48,403 bases of DNA, from contig CACSIO010000002.1 of assembly GCA_902705865.1 (NCBI GenBank), forward strand, positions 1-48,403, in the 5' to 3' direction. The translations under genes were made by a program, and so were the position numbers. The notes below the pieces were generated by a model, which was not told where the DNA came from, did not search any database, and was given only the letters and a program-made list of their open reading frames with translations. The DNA is from BD1-7 clade bacterium. GTDB lineage: Bacteria > Pseudomonadota > Gammaproteobacteria > Pseudomonadales > DT-91. Below, one piece after another: positions 32,611-42,982 of this stretch (the first letter of the stretch is position 1; each line of letters begins with the position of its first letter).

Positions 32611-34035
32611 ATGCAATACCATTCGGTTTTAAAGGCATTGTTGCCTTACTTACTTCTTAGCACCTCTCTCATGTCTGCCTTGCTGCAAGCACAATCACTC
32701 AATAGTGCTGTTCCCGTTACTTATCAGCGTTATTGTGCACAGTGCCACAATGAAAAAATCGACGGTGCCCCCAGGCCTCATAACGTGGGTGATTGGGCAA
32801 CACGTGTTGAACAAAAAACGGATGCTCAACTCCTCAACTCAGTAAAGCGTGGTCTTGGCAGCATGCCTGCCGGCGGTAGTTGCCCCAATTGTTCTGATCA
32901 AACCTTGAGCGCGGTTATTGCATGGATGAAACCTCGCCCTGGCGATATTAAACAAATTGCTGATAAACCGGATCTGGTGAAGAATCTCCAACGGTTGAAC
33001 ATACCGACGGGTTTTCAAATCTCTGTTTATGCCGATGATATTGAAGAGCCACGGGGTATGGCTCTGGGCGATGACGGTATCGTTTATGTCGGTAGCCGCA
33101 AAGCCGGCAAGGTCTATGCCGTACTGCCTGCAACAGAAGATCATGTTGAGCGGCAGGTCAAAGTGATCGCCCGCGGTTTGCATATGCCGCATGGGGTGGT
33201 CTTCAGTGATGGTGATTTATACGTTGCTGAGGTCTCACAGATTATCCGATTCAGAGGGATTGACCCATTACGCGGGAAGAGCCCAGCGGCGGAAGTGGTA
33301 TATGGAGGGATGCCCAAGGTTAACCATCATGGCTGGAAAACTCTCCATTTGGGGCCGGACGACAAGCTCTACTTCCCGGTTGGTATGCCTTGTAATACTT
33401 GTGATTACCGATCAAGCCAACCTCTTTTTGGCTCGATTGTACGGATGACAAAAGATGGTAAGGATGTTGAGTTTATCGCGAAAGGTATTCGCCATTCTGT
33501 TGGTTTCGGATTCCATCCACAAACCGGTGTGATGTGGTTTAGTGACAATGGTCAGGACTTTATGGGGGATAACTTACCACCCGATGAAATCAACCGTTTG
33601 TCTCAGGCGGGGCTAGATTTCGGGTTCCCCTATTTTTACGGCAATAATATTCCTTCTCCCGGTTACGATCGCCCACCCAAAGGCGTAACTCCGCCGGTTT
33701 TCGAGCTACCGGCGCACGTTGCGCCGCTAGGCGTTCATTTTTACCGTGGCTCGATGTTCCCAAAATCTTACCGAAACAAACTGCTCATTGCTGAACACGG
33801 TTCATGGAATCGCACCAGTAAGGTTGGCTATCGAATATCCACATTGAACATAAAAAATGAAAAAGCATCTGATTATAAGCCACTGATTAATGGGTGGTTG
33901 CAGGGCGAATCTGCTTGGGGAAGGCCAGTGGCCTTTCTCGAACTGCCCGATGGCAGTTTGCTGATATCAGATGATAAAGCTGATGTGATTTATCAGTTGC
34001 GTTATTCGCCCCCAAGAGCGGACCCATCGCTGTAA
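32611..34035 (+). CDS. cytochrome c - sorbosone/glucose dehydrogenase-like propeller fusion
   Basis: A 474-residue exported protein. The signal peptide is about residues 1-27. A class I cytochrome c domain (about 35-108) has haem motif 'YCAQCH' (Cys42, Cys45, His46). The likely axial Met85 lies in 'SMPAGGSCPNCSD', an arrangement seen in c5-type cytochromes. The rest (about 118-470) is a six-bladed propeller of the soluble glucose / L-sorbosone dehydrogenase type ('PRGMALGDDGIVYVGSR', 'HHGWKTLHLGPDDKLYF', 'HGSWNRTSKVGY'). Such propellers may bind PQQ. A quinoprotein dehydrogenase passing electrons to its own haem in the periplasm is the natural reading; the sugar or alcohol substrate is unknown. 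Confidence 0.85.
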   Translation: MQYHSVLKALLPYLLLSTSLMSALLQAQSLNSAVPVTYQRYCAQCHNEKIDGAPRPHNVGDWATRVEQKTDAQLLNSVKRGLGSMPAGGSCPNCSDQTLSAVIAWMKPRPGDIKQIADKPDLVKNLQRLNIPTGFQISVYADDIEEPRGMALGDDGIVYVGSRKAGKVYAVLPATEDHVERQVKVIARGLHMPHGVVFSDGDLYVAEVSQIIRFRGIDPLRGKSPAAEVVYGGMPKVNHHGWKTLHLGPDDKLYFPVGMPCNTCDYRSSQPLFGSIVRMTKDGKDVEFIAKGIRHSVGFGFHPQTGVMWFSDNGQDFMGDNLPPDEINRLSQAGLDFGFPYFYGNNIPSPGYDRPPKGVTPPVFELPAHVAPLGVHFYRGSMFPKSYRNKLLIAEHGSWNRTSKVGYRISTLNIKNEKASDYKPLINGWLQGESAWGRPVAFLELPDGSLLISDDKADVIYQLRYSPPRADPSL

Positions 34036-34249
34036 TTAGGTCTGCACAGACTGGATAACCAGCGCAGGGTTGGCGTGAGTGATTTGTTATGACGAGATTC
34101 GACAACTCCATCGAGAGATGTGAGTTGTGGGTTTTTCATTAATGGTGAATCCGCTCTACCTGGGTTTCAGGTTGTCCACCGATGAATAGCAGTAGCCCCG
34201 AGTTAACAGACGCGTGCTCAGGGGTGTTGCGAAAGACTTGAGGCCGACG

Positions 34250-35362
34250 ATGAAAATAGGCATCCCTACTGAAATCAAACCCCAGGAATACCGTGTGGCC
34301 CTGCCGCCGCATGCGGTGGCTGCGATTGTTCAACATGGTCATGAAGTCATCGTGCAATCCGATGCAGGCAGCCATTCGGGTTATTCCGATCATGATTATA
34401 TTCATGCCGGCGCAACGCTCGCAGATGATGCGGCAAGTGTCTTTGCCGCTGCTGACATGATTTGTAAAGTCAAAGAGCCTCAGCCTGATGAATATGAGCT
34501 ATTGCGGCCCGGGCAGTTGTTGTTTACCTACCTTCACTTGGCCGCCAATAAACCCTTAACAAACGCCCTGATGAAAAGCCGGTGTGTTGCTTTGGCGTAT
34601 GAAACTGTGACCGATAGCTATGGCCGCTTCCCCTTATTAACGCCGATGAGTGAAATTGCCGGCCGCCTAGCCGTGCAGGCGGGAACCTGGTTTCTGCAAG
34701 CAAACAATGGCGGAGCAGGCGTTATGCTCTCCGGCGTTAGTGGTGTTATGGCGGGTAAGGTTGTGATTGTTGGCGGCGGCGTGGTTGGCGAAAACGCGGC
34801 CATATTAGCGATGGGGTTAGGCGCGGATGTTTATGTTTTGGATGCGCGAATGGATCGTATTCGGGAGCTGAACCTGCGTTATGGGTCTCGCCTGCATACC
34901 TGCCTGATGTCTCGCCCTCAGTTGCACGCATTGTTGCCCCATGCCGATATCGTTGTTGGCGCCGTATTGATGCCTGGAGATAAAGCCCCTCATGTTGTCA
35001 GTAAAGCCGACTTGAAACTGATGAAACCGAAGAGCCTGCTGGTGGATGTTGCGATCGATCAGGGTGGCTGTTTTGAAACCAGCCGGGCGACGTGCCACGA
35101 AGATCCGGTTTATCAGGTCAACGGTATCAATCATTATTGCGTGGCGAATATGCCCAGCGTTTGTGCGCAAACGGCGTCTGTCGCTTTGTCGAATGCGACC
35201 TTACCGTATGTGTTGGAGCTAGCAGACGCCGGTTGGCAACAGGCGGTGAAAAACAACCGGTTTCTTGCTGAAGGGCTGAACGTTTGTAACGGCGACTTGA
35301 CGATTGAAACCGTTGGCCGCCTGTTTGATTTACCCTATAAAAACCTCGCCGATTTTCGTTGA
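34250..35362 (+). CDS. ald: alanine dehydrogenase
   Basis: A 370-residue NAD-dependent enzyme catalysing L-alanine to pyruvate plus ammonium and the reverse. Pyruvate- and alanine-binding residues are visible: Arg15 ('EYRVAL'), Lys75 ('KVKEPQ') and His96 ('TYLHLAA'). These positions equal those in the Mycobacterium tuberculosis enzyme. The NAD fingerprint is 'VGGGVVGENAA' (about 174-184). I chose the ATG at 34250, with GAGG 6 bases upstream, over the frame from 34214. It is separated from the preceding gene by about 215 bases and converges with the FAD oxidoreductase. Confidence 0.95.
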   Translation: MKIGIPTEIKPQEYRVALPPHAVAAIVQHGHEVIVQSDAGSHSGYSDHDYIHAGATLADDAASVFAAADMICKVKEPQPDEYELLRPGQLLFTYLHLAANKPLTNALMKSRCVALAYETVTDSYGRFPLLTPMSEIAGRLAVQAGTWFLQANNGGAGVMLSGVSGVMAGKVVIVGGGVVGENAAILAMGLGADVYVLDARMDRIRELNLRYGSRLHTCLMSRPQLHALLPHADIVVGAVLMPGDKAPHVVSKADLKLMKPKSLLVDVAIDQGGCFETSRATCHEDPVYQVNGINHYCVANMPSVCAQTASVALSNATLPYVLELADAGWQQAVKNNRFLAEGLNVCNGDLTIETVGRLFDLPYKNLADFR

Positions 35363-35409
35363 GTGCTTGAGTGCAGGACCATAACTTGCCTTTTCGGCGC
35401 TAGCTTAGC

Positions 35410-36681
35410 TTACGCGAAGGCTTTTGCGCCGAGTGCTTTAGCAACCCGGATGCCGCTACGGCATCCATCTTCGTGAAACCCTTGTCCCCAATAAGCCCCG
35501 CAATACCAAGTGTGGTTGATTCCGTTGATGGCTTCCCAGTGTTTTTGCGCCTCAAGCGCCTGCTGATTCAGCAGGAATCGGGCGTAAGTATATTTACCGA
35601 ATACCTTATCTGGGTTGATTAATTGATTGGCATTTAATGTGATATTCAATACTGGGTTGCAGAGATTGCCGGATTTTCCGAATTTCAGGAAGCTGCGATT
35701 GTAGGTCACGATGGAATGCTCGTTTGTATGGTCTTCGGCGAGGTAGTTCCAGCTTGCCTGTGCGGCTTTAGATGCCGGTAAAACATGTTTGTCTGAATTG
35801 ACTGTGATGTCTTGGGCGTTGTAGCTGAAGGCGCCGAGCGTTGAGCTTTCTTCAGTTGATGGCTGGTCGAGAAGGGCTAGCGCTTGCGGTGCATGACAGC
35901 CGAGTATTACTTCGTCAAACGGTACACGAGTGGTGTCATCAAAGACCAGTGTCGGGCCTTTTTTAAGACGTTCTATATGGGTAATTCGTGATTGCGTGTG
36001 AATGTTGTCAGCGAAGCTCTCAACCAATTTTTCAACATAGGTTTCAGCGCCCCCCTTGATGCTTAGCCACTGCGGCTTTTTGTCGGTGTCAAGTAAGCCG
36101 TTTCGATACAGATAGTTAATGAATGTGCGTATCGGAAAGTTGTAAACATCCTGAGGTGCAGCTGACCAAATAGCACAACCGAGAGGCACCAGATAAAATT
36201 CGATAAACTGATCGGTGTAGTTATTATTCGATAGATACTCGCCAACACTTGTTTCGTCGCATAATTCAAAGCCAAAAAGATCGAGTTGTGCTTGTTCATT
36301 AAAGCGATGTATATCTCGAATCATTGTCCAGTGTTTAGCTGACATCAGATTGCGGCGTTGGGCAAACAGCGCTCGCCACGAATGGGTGCCGTATTCGTAG
36401 TGTGTATTTTGGCTAGTAATGCTGAAAGACATATTGACCGGCCGTGTCTCGATATCGAGCTCTTCGATCAACCGTGCAAAGTTTGGGTAGGTTTTGGTAT
36501 TGAATACACTAAAGCCAGTGTCGACCGGGATGTCTTTGTGTCCGATTTGTATATCCATGGTATGTGTATGCCCACCAATGTGGTCGGACTTTTCGAAGAC
36601 ATCAATTTCATGGCCCTCTTTTCTAAGTAAATAAGCCGCAGTGAGGCCGGATATACCACTTCCGATAATGGCAATGTGCAT
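35410..36681 (-). CDS. FAD-dependent oxidoreductase (amine oxidase / desaturase-like)
   Basis: A 423-residue flavoprotein. The N-terminal dinucleotide motif 'IAIIGSGISGLTAAYLL' and 'FEKSDHIGGHTHT' bind FAD. The family is that of NAD(P)/FAD proteins related to phytoene desaturase and amine oxidase, often encoded next to cyclopropane fatty acid synthase genes. Here no such partner is adjacent. The C-terminal 'GAYWGQGFHEDGCRSGIRVA' is the usual flavin-closing motif. The first part of the frame (to 36729) is not needed; an ATG at 36693 is another possible start, but GAGG abuts it. The substrate is unknown. Confidence 0.87.
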   Translation of the reverse strand: MHIAIIGSGISGLTAAYLLRKEGHEIDVFEKSDHIGGHTHTMDIQIGHKDIPVDTGFSVFNTKTYPNFARLIEELDIETRPVNMSFSITSQNTHYEYGTHSWRALFAQRRNLMSAKHWTMIRDIHRFNEQAQLDLFGFELCDETSVGEYLSNNNYTDQFIEFYLVPLGCAIWSAAPQDVYNFPIRTFINYLYRNGLLDTDKKPQWLSIKGGAETYVEKLVESFADNIHTQSRITHIERLKKGPTLVFDDTTRVPFDEVILGCHAPQALALLDQPSTEESSTLGAFSYNAQDITVNSDKHVLPASKAAQASWNYLAEDHTNEHSIVTYNRSFLKFGKSGNLCNPVLNITLNANQLINPDKVFGKYTYARFLLNQQALEAQKHWEAINGINHTWYCGAYWGQGFHEDGCRSGIRVAKALGAKAFA

Positions 36682-36915
36682 AGTCTGTGTCATCCTCAAG
36701 TTGGTGGGGAGGGAATTCGCGCACGGCACTCACATTAACGCGGGTAGCTTTTATGGTGACGATGTCGGCTGATCTGTTTATCAGTCTGTGCGATAGAGAG
36801 TGATTGGGATGTATTTACGGGCTTTAGATTGAAAAGTAGCGTTGTTGTTTCTTACTAAACGTAAAACTTTATTGGTCGTAGCGGCGTATAACTTTTTTGA
36901 TAAGGAATAGTGGCA

Positions 36916-37872
36916 ATGAGTGAATTAGAAAAACCCCGTATTGGCATCAGTAGTTGTTTGTTGGGTGAACGTGTCCGTTTTGACGGCGGACATAAACAAC
37001 ATAGCTATATCGATCGTACGCTAGGCCAGTTTTTTGACTTCACGCCGTTCTGCCCGGAAGTCGAAATTGGGTTGGGGATTCCTCGCCAGCCGATTCGTTT
37101 AATTGTTACCGATGTTGAAGATCAATGGCGTTGTGTGGGTACCAAAGATCCAACACTGGATGTCACCGAAAAACTGCAATCCACTGCTGAAAAACAAGGT
37201 CAGTGGATTCAAGCGCTGAGTGGCTATATCGTCAAAAAAGACTCACCCAGTTGTGGCATGGAGCGGGTGAAGGTATACAACGACAAGATGCCAGGTAAGC
37301 AAGGCATTGGATTGTATACGCAGCGGATTATGAAAAACTTCCCGTTGTTGCCGGTGGAAGAAGAAGGACGCATGGGCGACCCAGGCCTGCGGGAAAATTT
37401 TATTCAACGCGTATACCTTTATCACGAGTGGCGAGGGATGTGTGAGGCGGGAATAAAAGCAGCTGATCTTATTAATTTCCACAGCCGTTATAAATTTACC
37501 GTTTTGAGCCACTCACAACCGATCTATCGTGAACTCGGGAAACTGGTTGCTGGTGTCTCCAAGGATACCGTCGATGAGGTTTCATCTAAGTACATCGAGA
37601 TGTTAATGCCAGCGATGAAAAAGGTGGCTACACGTGCCAACCATGTCAACGTTTTGCAGCACATTCAGGGGTATTTGAAGAACCAACTGGATAAAGGTGA
37701 TAAACAGGAACTCGTTGAACTCATCGGTTTGTATCATCGCGGCGAGGTTCCGTTGATTGTGCCGGTAACGTTGTTAAACCATTTGTTTCGCAAACATCCG
37801 CATGACTACATTGAACAATCTACCTATATGCAGCCGTACCCTGCCGAGATGCGTTTACTTAACACGATTTGA
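36916..37872 (+). CDS. rudS: RudS-like desulfidase (TudS/DUF523 plus DUF1722)
   Basis: A 318-residue protein. The N-terminal domain (about 5-150) is DUF523/TudS with three Cys that hold a [4Fe-4S] cluster: Cys14 ('SSCLLG'), Cys46 ('FCPEVEIG') and Cys113 ('DSPSCGM'). The C-terminal domain (about 190-305) is DUF1722 ('FTVLSHSQPIYRELGKLV'). This fusion corresponds to RudS, reported to remove sulfur from 4-thiouridine in tRNA, whereas stand-alone TudS acts on thiouracil compounds. The start is ATG 36916 with AAGGA 9 bases upstream. It leads a tight plus-strand group with greB, an M23 protein and Trm112. Confidence 0.85.
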   Translation: MSELEKPRIGISSCLLGERVRFDGGHKQHSYIDRTLGQFFDFTPFCPEVEIGLGIPRQPIRLIVTDVEDQWRCVGTKDPTLDVTEKLQSTAEKQGQWIQALSGYIVKKDSPSCGMERVKVYNDKMPGKQGIGLYTQRIMKNFPLLPVEEEGRMGDPGLRENFIQRVYLYHEWRGMCEAGIKAADLINFHSRYKFTVLSHSQPIYRELGKLVAGVSKDTVDEVSSKYIEMLMPAMKKVATRANHVNVLQHIQGYLKNQLDKGDKQELVELIGLYHRGEVPLIVPVTLLNHLFRKHPHDYIEQSTYMQPYPAEMRLLNTI

Positions 37873-37948
37873 TCGTCGATTGAGATTCACGCAAACTTGT
37901 GTCTACAATGCGCAGAAGTAAGCTTTGTGTCGCATTGTGGAGACCCTA

Positions 37949-38461
37949 TTGAAAGCCAAGCTGATTACCCGTGAAGGGTATCAATCTCTTAAAGATGAAC
38001 TCGACCATTTATGGCGCGTTAAACGTCCTGACGTAACGGCCAAGGTTTCCTGGGCAGCTTCGCTTGGGGATCGCAGCGAGAATGCGGATTATCATTACAA
38101 CAAAAAATTGCTCCGCGAGATCGATCGTCGAGTTCGCTATTTACGCAAACAGATTGAAGATTTAACGGTCGTCGATTATTCCCCTCAGCAGGACGGGCGA
38201 GTGTTCTTTGGTGCCTGGGTTGATATTGAAAATGATGATGGCGATGAGCTGCATTTTCGTATTGTTGGCGGTGATGAAATCTATGAGCGTAAAGATTGGA
38301 TCTCTATTGATTCACCGATGGCACGCGCACTAATAAAAAAAGAAGTGGACGATGAATTTCAGGTGAAGACGCCCACCGGGTTGGTCACTTGGTATGTTAC
38401 CGGCATCCGCTACCACAATGATTCATCGGACAGCTCAGTAGAGAATGGAGATGCACCATGA
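37949..38461 (+). CDS. greB: transcript cleavage factor GreB
   Basis: A 170-residue transcription elongation factor. It enters the RNA polymerase secondary channel and stimulates cleavage of backtracked transcripts. The N-terminal coiled coil begins 'KAKLITREGYQSLKDELDHL'. The catalytic acidic tip is 'GDRSENADYHYNKK', and the C-terminal FKBP-like domain carries 'FGAWVDIENDDGDEL'. The start is TTG at 37949, with GGAG 6 bases upstream. No ATG is available, and the sequence from there aligns with the normal GreB start. The stop overlaps the next start by 4 bases (ATGA). Confidence 0.94.
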   Translation: MKAKLITREGYQSLKDELDHLWRVKRPDVTAKVSWAASLGDRSENADYHYNKKLLREIDRRVRYLRKQIEDLTVVDYSPQQDGRVFFGAWVDIENDDGDELHFRIVGGDEIYERKDWISIDSPMARALIKKEVDDEFQVKTPTGLVTWYVTGIRYHNDSSDSSVENGDAP

Positions 38462-39318
38462 AGGCAATCGCTGGATTATTCGCCTTACTTTTTTCGTGCC
38501 AAATATGGGCGCTGGACGTGCTGCTTGATGGTGATGAAACCCAGGGCGGTATGATGTTGGGCAAGGCCCCTTTAACTGCCAAAGTTTGGGTCAATGATGT
38601 TTTGGTATTACAAGATCCTAGTGGCCGATTTGTGTTTGGTTTCGGTCGTGATGAGCCCGGTAGTGCTCACATCAAAGTCGTATTTGAAGACGGCTCTGCA
38701 TGGCAGCGTGTGATCGAGGTTAAGCCTCGGGACTACAATATTCAGTACGTTAATGGCATCGATAAAGCGATTGCGAGCAAAGAGAAACCGCCGGAGGTCT
38801 GGGCACGTATTCGTGAGGAGGTGGCACAGGTAAAAGCCGCCCGAAAGCAGGTTTTTCATTTACAGCACTATGCTGGCACGTTTGATTGGCCATTAAAGGG
38901 GCCAATCACAGGTGTATTTGGCTCCCAGCGTGTTTATAATGGCGAGCCGGGTCGGCCGCACTATGGCCTGGATATCGCCGCACCTGTTGGAACCCCCGTG
39001 GTTGCGCCAGCTGCTGGTGTGGTGACCTTAGCGCACCCGGATATGTATTACAGCGGTGGAACACTGATTATTGATCATGGTTTTGGGATCTCATCCAGCT
39101 TTTTGCATTTGAGTGAAGTGCTGGTTGAAGTCGGCGATACCATTGACCAAGGCCAGTTGATTGCCAAGGTCGGTGCTGGTGGACGCTCCACTGGGCCGCA
39201 TTTAGATTGGCGAATGAATTGGTTTAAGAAGCGTTTGGATCCACAGCTTTTATTGCCACCACAGGCTGAAACGTCCGCTAATAAGGCCGCTTCGTCGGCA
39301 GCAAAAACGCATCAATGA
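38458..39318 (+). CDS. M23-family peptidoglycan endopeptidase
   Basis: A 286-residue exported protein with a signal peptide (about 1-18, ending IWA). An N-terminal beta domain (about 20-90) precedes a LytM-type M23 peptidase domain (about 145-265). Zinc and catalytic residues are all present: His168 and Asp172 ('PHYGLDIA'), His217 ('FLHLS') and His248 ('GPHLDWR'). It should be active against peptidoglycan cross-links. Its ATG overlaps the greB stop by 4 bases, so the two are translationally coupled. Confidence 0.92.
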   Translation: MKAIAGLFALLFSCQIWALDVLLDGDETQGGMMLGKAPLTAKVWVNDVLVLQDPSGRFVFGFGRDEPGSAHIKVVFEDGSAWQRVIEVKPRDYNIQYVNGIDKAIASKEKPPEVWARIREEVAQVKAARKQVFHLQHYAGTFDWPLKGPITGVFGSQRVYNGEPGRPHYGLDIAAPVGTPVVAPAAGVVTLAHPDMYYSGGTLIIDHGFGISSSFLHLSEVLVEVGDTIDQGQLIAKVGAGGRSTGPHLDWRMNWFKKRLDPQLLLPPQAETSANKAASSAAKTHQ

Positions 39319-39368
39319 TCCAATGCGTTCATGAGCGAATGACTAGTGAAAGACAAGCAGGAACATCA

Positions 39369-39557
39369 ATGATTGACGAGAAATTATTAAGCATTCTGGT
39401 TTGCCCGGTCAGCAAGGCTCCACTGGAATACAACAAAGATGCCGAAGAGTTGGTATGTAAAGCCAGCGGTTTAGCGTATCCGGTACGTGATGGTATTCCG
39501 GTGATGCTGGAATCCGAAGCTCGTCAGCTGAGTGCTGATGAGAAACAAGCCAAGTAA
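39369..39557 (+). CDS. Trm112-like protein (YcaR family)
   Basis: A 62-residue protein of the Trm112 / UPF0434 family: '[20 protein letters not shown]', '[20 protein letters not shown]'. Two Cys remain ('LVCP', 'LVCK'), so only half of a typical zinc knuckle is kept. In other gammaproteobacteria the gene lies near kdsB. The start is ATG 39369 with CAGGAAC upstream; the longer frame from 39315 is not needed. It probably belongs to the M23 transcript and may act as a methyltransferase partner, as eukaryotic Trm112 does; that is inference. Confidence 0.88.
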   Translation: MIDEKLLSILVCPVSKAPLEYNKDAEELVCKASGLAYPVRDGIPVMLESEARQLSADEKQAK

Positions 39558-39632
39558 ATTATCCCGAGTGCTTACGCCAGCGTGTGTAAGCCTAATTGGA
39601 AAATACCTGTGATCAGGTAGCTGTTAAATCCG

Positions 39633-39971
39633 ATGTCATCTGTATTTACGCAAATCATAAACGGCAAGTTGCCCGCGGACATTGTCCATGAAGACGATCA
39701 ATGTATCGTTATCAAAGACATACATCCACAGGCGCCTGTGCATCTGCTTGTTATTCCGAGAAAACCCCTGCTTTCTCTTGCCGAAGCGGATGATTCGGAT
39801 GCAGCACTGCTAGGGCATCTGATGTTGGTTGCACGGCGTGTTGCTAACGACGCCGGCATTGGCCATGGTTTTCGCTTGATTGCCAATAACGGTGCTGCCG
39901 CGGGGCAGACTGTCGATCACCTTCATTTCCATATTCTCGGTGGCCGCCGTTACGGCGAAGCCAACCTGTAA
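39633..39971 (+). CDS. hinT: HIT-family nucleotide hydrolase (HinT-like)
   Basis: A 112-residue protein of the HINT group, which hydrolyses nucleoside phosphoramidates. The histidine triad is 'HLHFHILGG', with residues 96, 98 and 100 and His98 the likely nucleophile. 'FTQIINGKLPADIVHEDD' is the conserved N-terminus. It sits 48 bases before alaS. HIT enzymes can clear aminoacyl-AMP, so proximity to a tRNA synthetase is suggestive, but a functional link is inference. Confidence 0.93.
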   Translation: MSSVFTQIINGKLPADIVHEDDQCIVIKDIHPQAPVHLLVIPRKPLLSLAEADDSDAALLGHLMLVARRVANDAGIGHGFRLIANNGAAAGQTVDHLHFHILGGRRYGEANL

Positions 39972-40019
39972 CCGAGCACCTAACACGAACCCGTCCGCAC
40001 GACGATGATGAGATAATTC

Positions 40020-42659
40020 ATGAGTACACGTCCTACAACCAGTGCCCAGATTCGTGAGGCTTTCCTGCGTTATTTTGAACAGCACGGGCATTCTCGCGTT
40101 GCTTCCAGTTCTTTGATTCCGGGCAACGATCCGACGTTGTTGTTTACCAACGCGGGCATGGTGCAGTTTAAAGATGTATTTCTTGGTCAGGAGCATCGTG
40201 ATTACAGTCGCGCAACCAGCTCTCAGCGTTGTGTGCGCGCGGGTGGTAAACATAATGACTTAGAAAACGTCGGTTATACCGCACGTCATCACACCTTCTT
40301 CGAAATGCTCGGTAACTTTTCTTTTGGCGATTATTTCAAAGAAGACGCAATCCGCTTTGGTTGGGAGTTTCTGACCGGACAAGATTGGCTAGGGATTCCC
40401 GAAGAAAAGCTGACCGTTACCGTATATGCCGATGATGACGAAGCACATGCTATTTGGAAGGACACTATTGGTGTTCCTGAAGAGCGAATTATTCGTATTG
40501 GTGACAATAAAGGCGCTAAATATGCCTCAGATAACTTCTGGGCGATGGGTGATACTGGTCCGTGTGGTCCATGCACCGAGATCTTTTATGATCACGGCGA
40601 CCACATTTGGGGAGGGCGCCCCGGGACTCCTGAAGAAGATGGTGACCGGTTTATTGAAATCTGGAACATCGTTTTTATGCAATACGAGCGTTCTGCCGAT
40701 GGCATGAATCAGCTGCCGAAGCCCTCCGTGGATACCGGTATGGGATTGGAGCGTATCGCAGCAGTAATGCAAGGTGTTCACAACAATTATGAAATCGACC
40801 TATTTCAGGCGTTGCTGGCTGCTGCTGCTGAAGTTACTGGCGTAAACGATACTGCGAATCAGTCGCTACGCGTTATTGCTGACCATATTCGTTCTGCTGC
40901 TTTTTTGATTGTCGATGGTGTGGTTCCGTCTAATGAAGGGCGTGGTTATGTGCTGCGTCGTATTATGCGACGTGCCATTCGCCATGCTTATAAGCTCGGT
41001 GTGCGTGATCATTTCTTTTATAAGCTTGTGAAACCACTGGCTGAACAGATGGGTGAAGCCTATCCGGAGCTAACTGCAGCAGTCGATCGTATTGAAAAAA
41101 TCATTGTTACTGAAGAAGAGCAGTTTGCGAAAACGCTGGATAACGGCATGCAGCTTCTGGATCAAGCATTGCAAAAGGTCAGCGGAGAAGAGATTCCTGG
41201 GCAGGTTGTTTTCAAACTTTATGATACGTTTGGTTTTCCTGTCGATCTAACCAATGATATCGCGCGTGAAAAAGGCTTCACGTTGGACGAAGCAGGTTAT
41301 GAAGCGGCGATGGCTGAGCAGCGTAAACGCTCTCAAGCTGCTGGCGGTTTCAATGTTGACTATACCAAGAACTTCTCGCTCGATGGTGAAACTGAGTTTA
41401 CCGGTTATGACGCTTTAGACGGTGATGTGACGGTTGTTGCCTTATACCAAGGCGACGCTGAGGTCGATCAACTGGCTGAAGGCGAAGAGGGTGTGGTTGT
41501 TCTTGATCGCACTCCGTTTTACGGAGAGTCTGGCGGTCAGGTTGGTGATACCGGTTATTTGAAAGCTGCAAAGGTTGTAGCTGAAGTTCGTGATGTGACC
41601 AAGGCGTCAGGTCATCATCTTCATCAAGTGCATATGGTTGATGGCGCTATCTCGAAAGGTGATGTGTTATCCGCAAGCGTTGATCAGGAATTACGTCAGT
41701 CGATTGCGCTGAACCACTCTGCGACCCACTTGTTGCATGCAGCGCTACGTGAAATTCTGGGCGATCATGTGACGCAGAAAGGCTCGCTCAATGACTCGCA
41801 GAAATTACGTTTTGATTTCGCTCATTTTGAGGCTGTTAACGCTGATACTTTGCGTCAAATTGAAGATCGTGTGAATGAACAGATTCGGTTGAATAGCCCA
41901 GTCGAAACTGTGGTTACCGACATGGACACCGCGGTTGAAAAAGGTGCCATGGCATTGTTTGGTGAGAAGTACGGTGATGATGTGCGTGTGTTAAGCATGG
42001 GCGACGGCTTTTCTGTTGAGCTATGTGGCGGTACCCATGTAGGTCGAACAGGTGATATTGGTTTGCTCCGCATTCTCTCTGAGTCCGGCGTTGCCGCTGG
42101 CGTACGCCGTATTGAGGCGGTGACCGGCAAAGGTGCGTTGGCTCATGATCACGCCAATGAAGCGCAATTGCAGACAGTTGCTGGGTTGTTAAAAGCGAAA
42201 CCTGATATGGTTGTTGGCAAAGTCGAAGGCTTGCTGGCATCGCAGAAAAAACTGGAAAAAGAACTACAGCAGCTAAAAGCCAAGTTGGCAACGGCGTCAG
42301 GTGGTGACCTTGCTAGCAATGCCAAAGACGTTCAGGGTATTAAGGTGTTGGCGGCAAAAATAGAGGGTGCAGATCGTAAGAGCTTGCTAGCATCGATGGA
42401 TCAACTAAAAAACAAGTTGGGCTCCGCTGTTGTCTTGCTGGCAACCACCGATGACAAGGGGATTGCACTTGTTGCCGGTGTTACTAAAGATCTGATTAGC
42501 AAAGTTAAGGCCGGTGATCTAATGAAAGACGCTGCCGGTAAGCTTGGCGGCAAAGGTGGCGGTCGCCCTGACTCCGCGCAAGGCGGTGGTACGGATACGG
42601 CTGCATTGCCATCGGTGTTGGAAGGTGTTGCTGAATGGGTTGAATCACAACTGGGTTGA
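40020..42659 (+). CDS. alaS: alanyl-tRNA synthetase
   Basis: An 879-residue class II synthetase that charges tRNA-Ala. The catalytic core (about 1-240) has '[15 protein letters not shown]' and '[13 protein letters not shown]' (motif 2) and '[13 protein letters not shown]' (motif 3). The editing domain (about 555-710) has the zinc motif 'HSATHLLHA' and '[13 protein letters not shown]'. A coiled coil and the C-Ala domain follow (about 720-879), the latter with a glycine-rich stretch ending '[11 protein letters not shown]'. Length is normal. Upstream of lysC and csrA, as in Pseudomonas and relatives; recX and recA, often upstream, are replaced here by the HIT gene. Confidence 0.98.
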   Translation: MSTRPTTSAQIREAFLRYFEQHGHSRVASSSLIPGNDPTLLFTNAGMVQFKDVFLGQEHRDYSRATSSQRCVRAGGKHNDLENVGYTARHHTFFEMLGNFSFGDYFKEDAIRFGWEFLTGQDWLGIPEEKLTVTVYADDDEAHAIWKDTIGVPEERIIRIGDNKGAKYASDNFWAMGDTGPCGPCTEIFYDHGDHIWGGRPGTPEEDGDRFIEIWNIVFMQYERSADGMNQLPKPSVDTGMGLERIAAVMQGVHNNYEIDLFQALLAAAAEVTGVNDTANQSLRVIADHIRSAAFLIVDGVVPSNEGRGYVLRRIMRRAIRHAYKLGVRDHFFYKLVKPLAEQMGEAYPELTAAVDRIEKIIVTEEEQFAKTLDNGMQLLDQALQKVSGEEIPGQVVFKLYDTFGFPVDLTNDIAREKGFTLDEAGYEAAMAEQRKRSQAAGGFNVDYTKNFSLDGETEFTGYDALDGDVTVVALYQGDAEVDQLAEGEEGVVVLDRTPFYGESGGQVGDTGYLKAAKVVAEVRDVTKASGHHLHQVHMVDGAISKGDVLSASVDQELRQSIALNHSATHLLHAALREILGDHVTQKGSLNDSQKLRFDFAHFEAVNADTLRQIEDRVNEQIRLNSPVETVVTDMDTAVEKGAMALFGEKYGDDVRVLSMGDGFSVELCGGTHVGRTGDIGLLRILSESGVAAGVRRIEAVTGKGALAHDHANEAQLQTVAGLLKAKPDMVVGKVEGLLASQKKLEKELQQLKAKLATASGGDLASNAKDVQGIKVLAAKIEGADRKSLLASMDQLKNKLGSAVVLLATTDDKGIALVAGVTKDLISKVKAGDLMKDAAGKLGGKGGGRPDSAQGGGTDTAALPSVLEGVAEWVESQLG

Positions 42660-42982
42660 TCGTTAGGATTGATAACAGATAGATAGGTTCGTCCATACAT
42701 GTGTTTATGGCGAACCTGTTTCTGGTGATTAATCTGATCTGTTGTGTTGGAGGCGACGATGCTTTTCGTGAGTTGTCAGTAAGTCTGAGAATATCACCCA
42801 ATAATGCCCTATAGTCTTATGCACTTTTTTCGTGCATTGACCTTGCCTAATAACTCCAAATTCAGTGTCTATATGTTTCAATTTGGTTGCAATTGTTGTT
42901 AAATGTCGCACCTTTACAATTCAGCAGGCGGCAACGCTTGCGAGCTCTGCGATAATCCGATCTACACTAAAAGATACGTGCG
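42660..42982. other. alaS-lysC intergenic region
   Basis: About 320 bases without a gene. A hairpin AGGTTCG...CGAACCT with inner CCAT/ATGG pairs lies at 42685-42717 and is the likely alaS terminator, though the T run is weak. Downstream are AT-rich promoter-like tracts. No lysine riboswitch was recognised. The lysC start at 42983 lacks a strong ribosome binding site. Confidence 0.5.

Noticed and set aside
42660..42982. Lysine riboswitch before lysC
   Set aside because: The region has a single hairpin that fits the alaS terminator; none of the conserved lysine aptamer elements was recognised.
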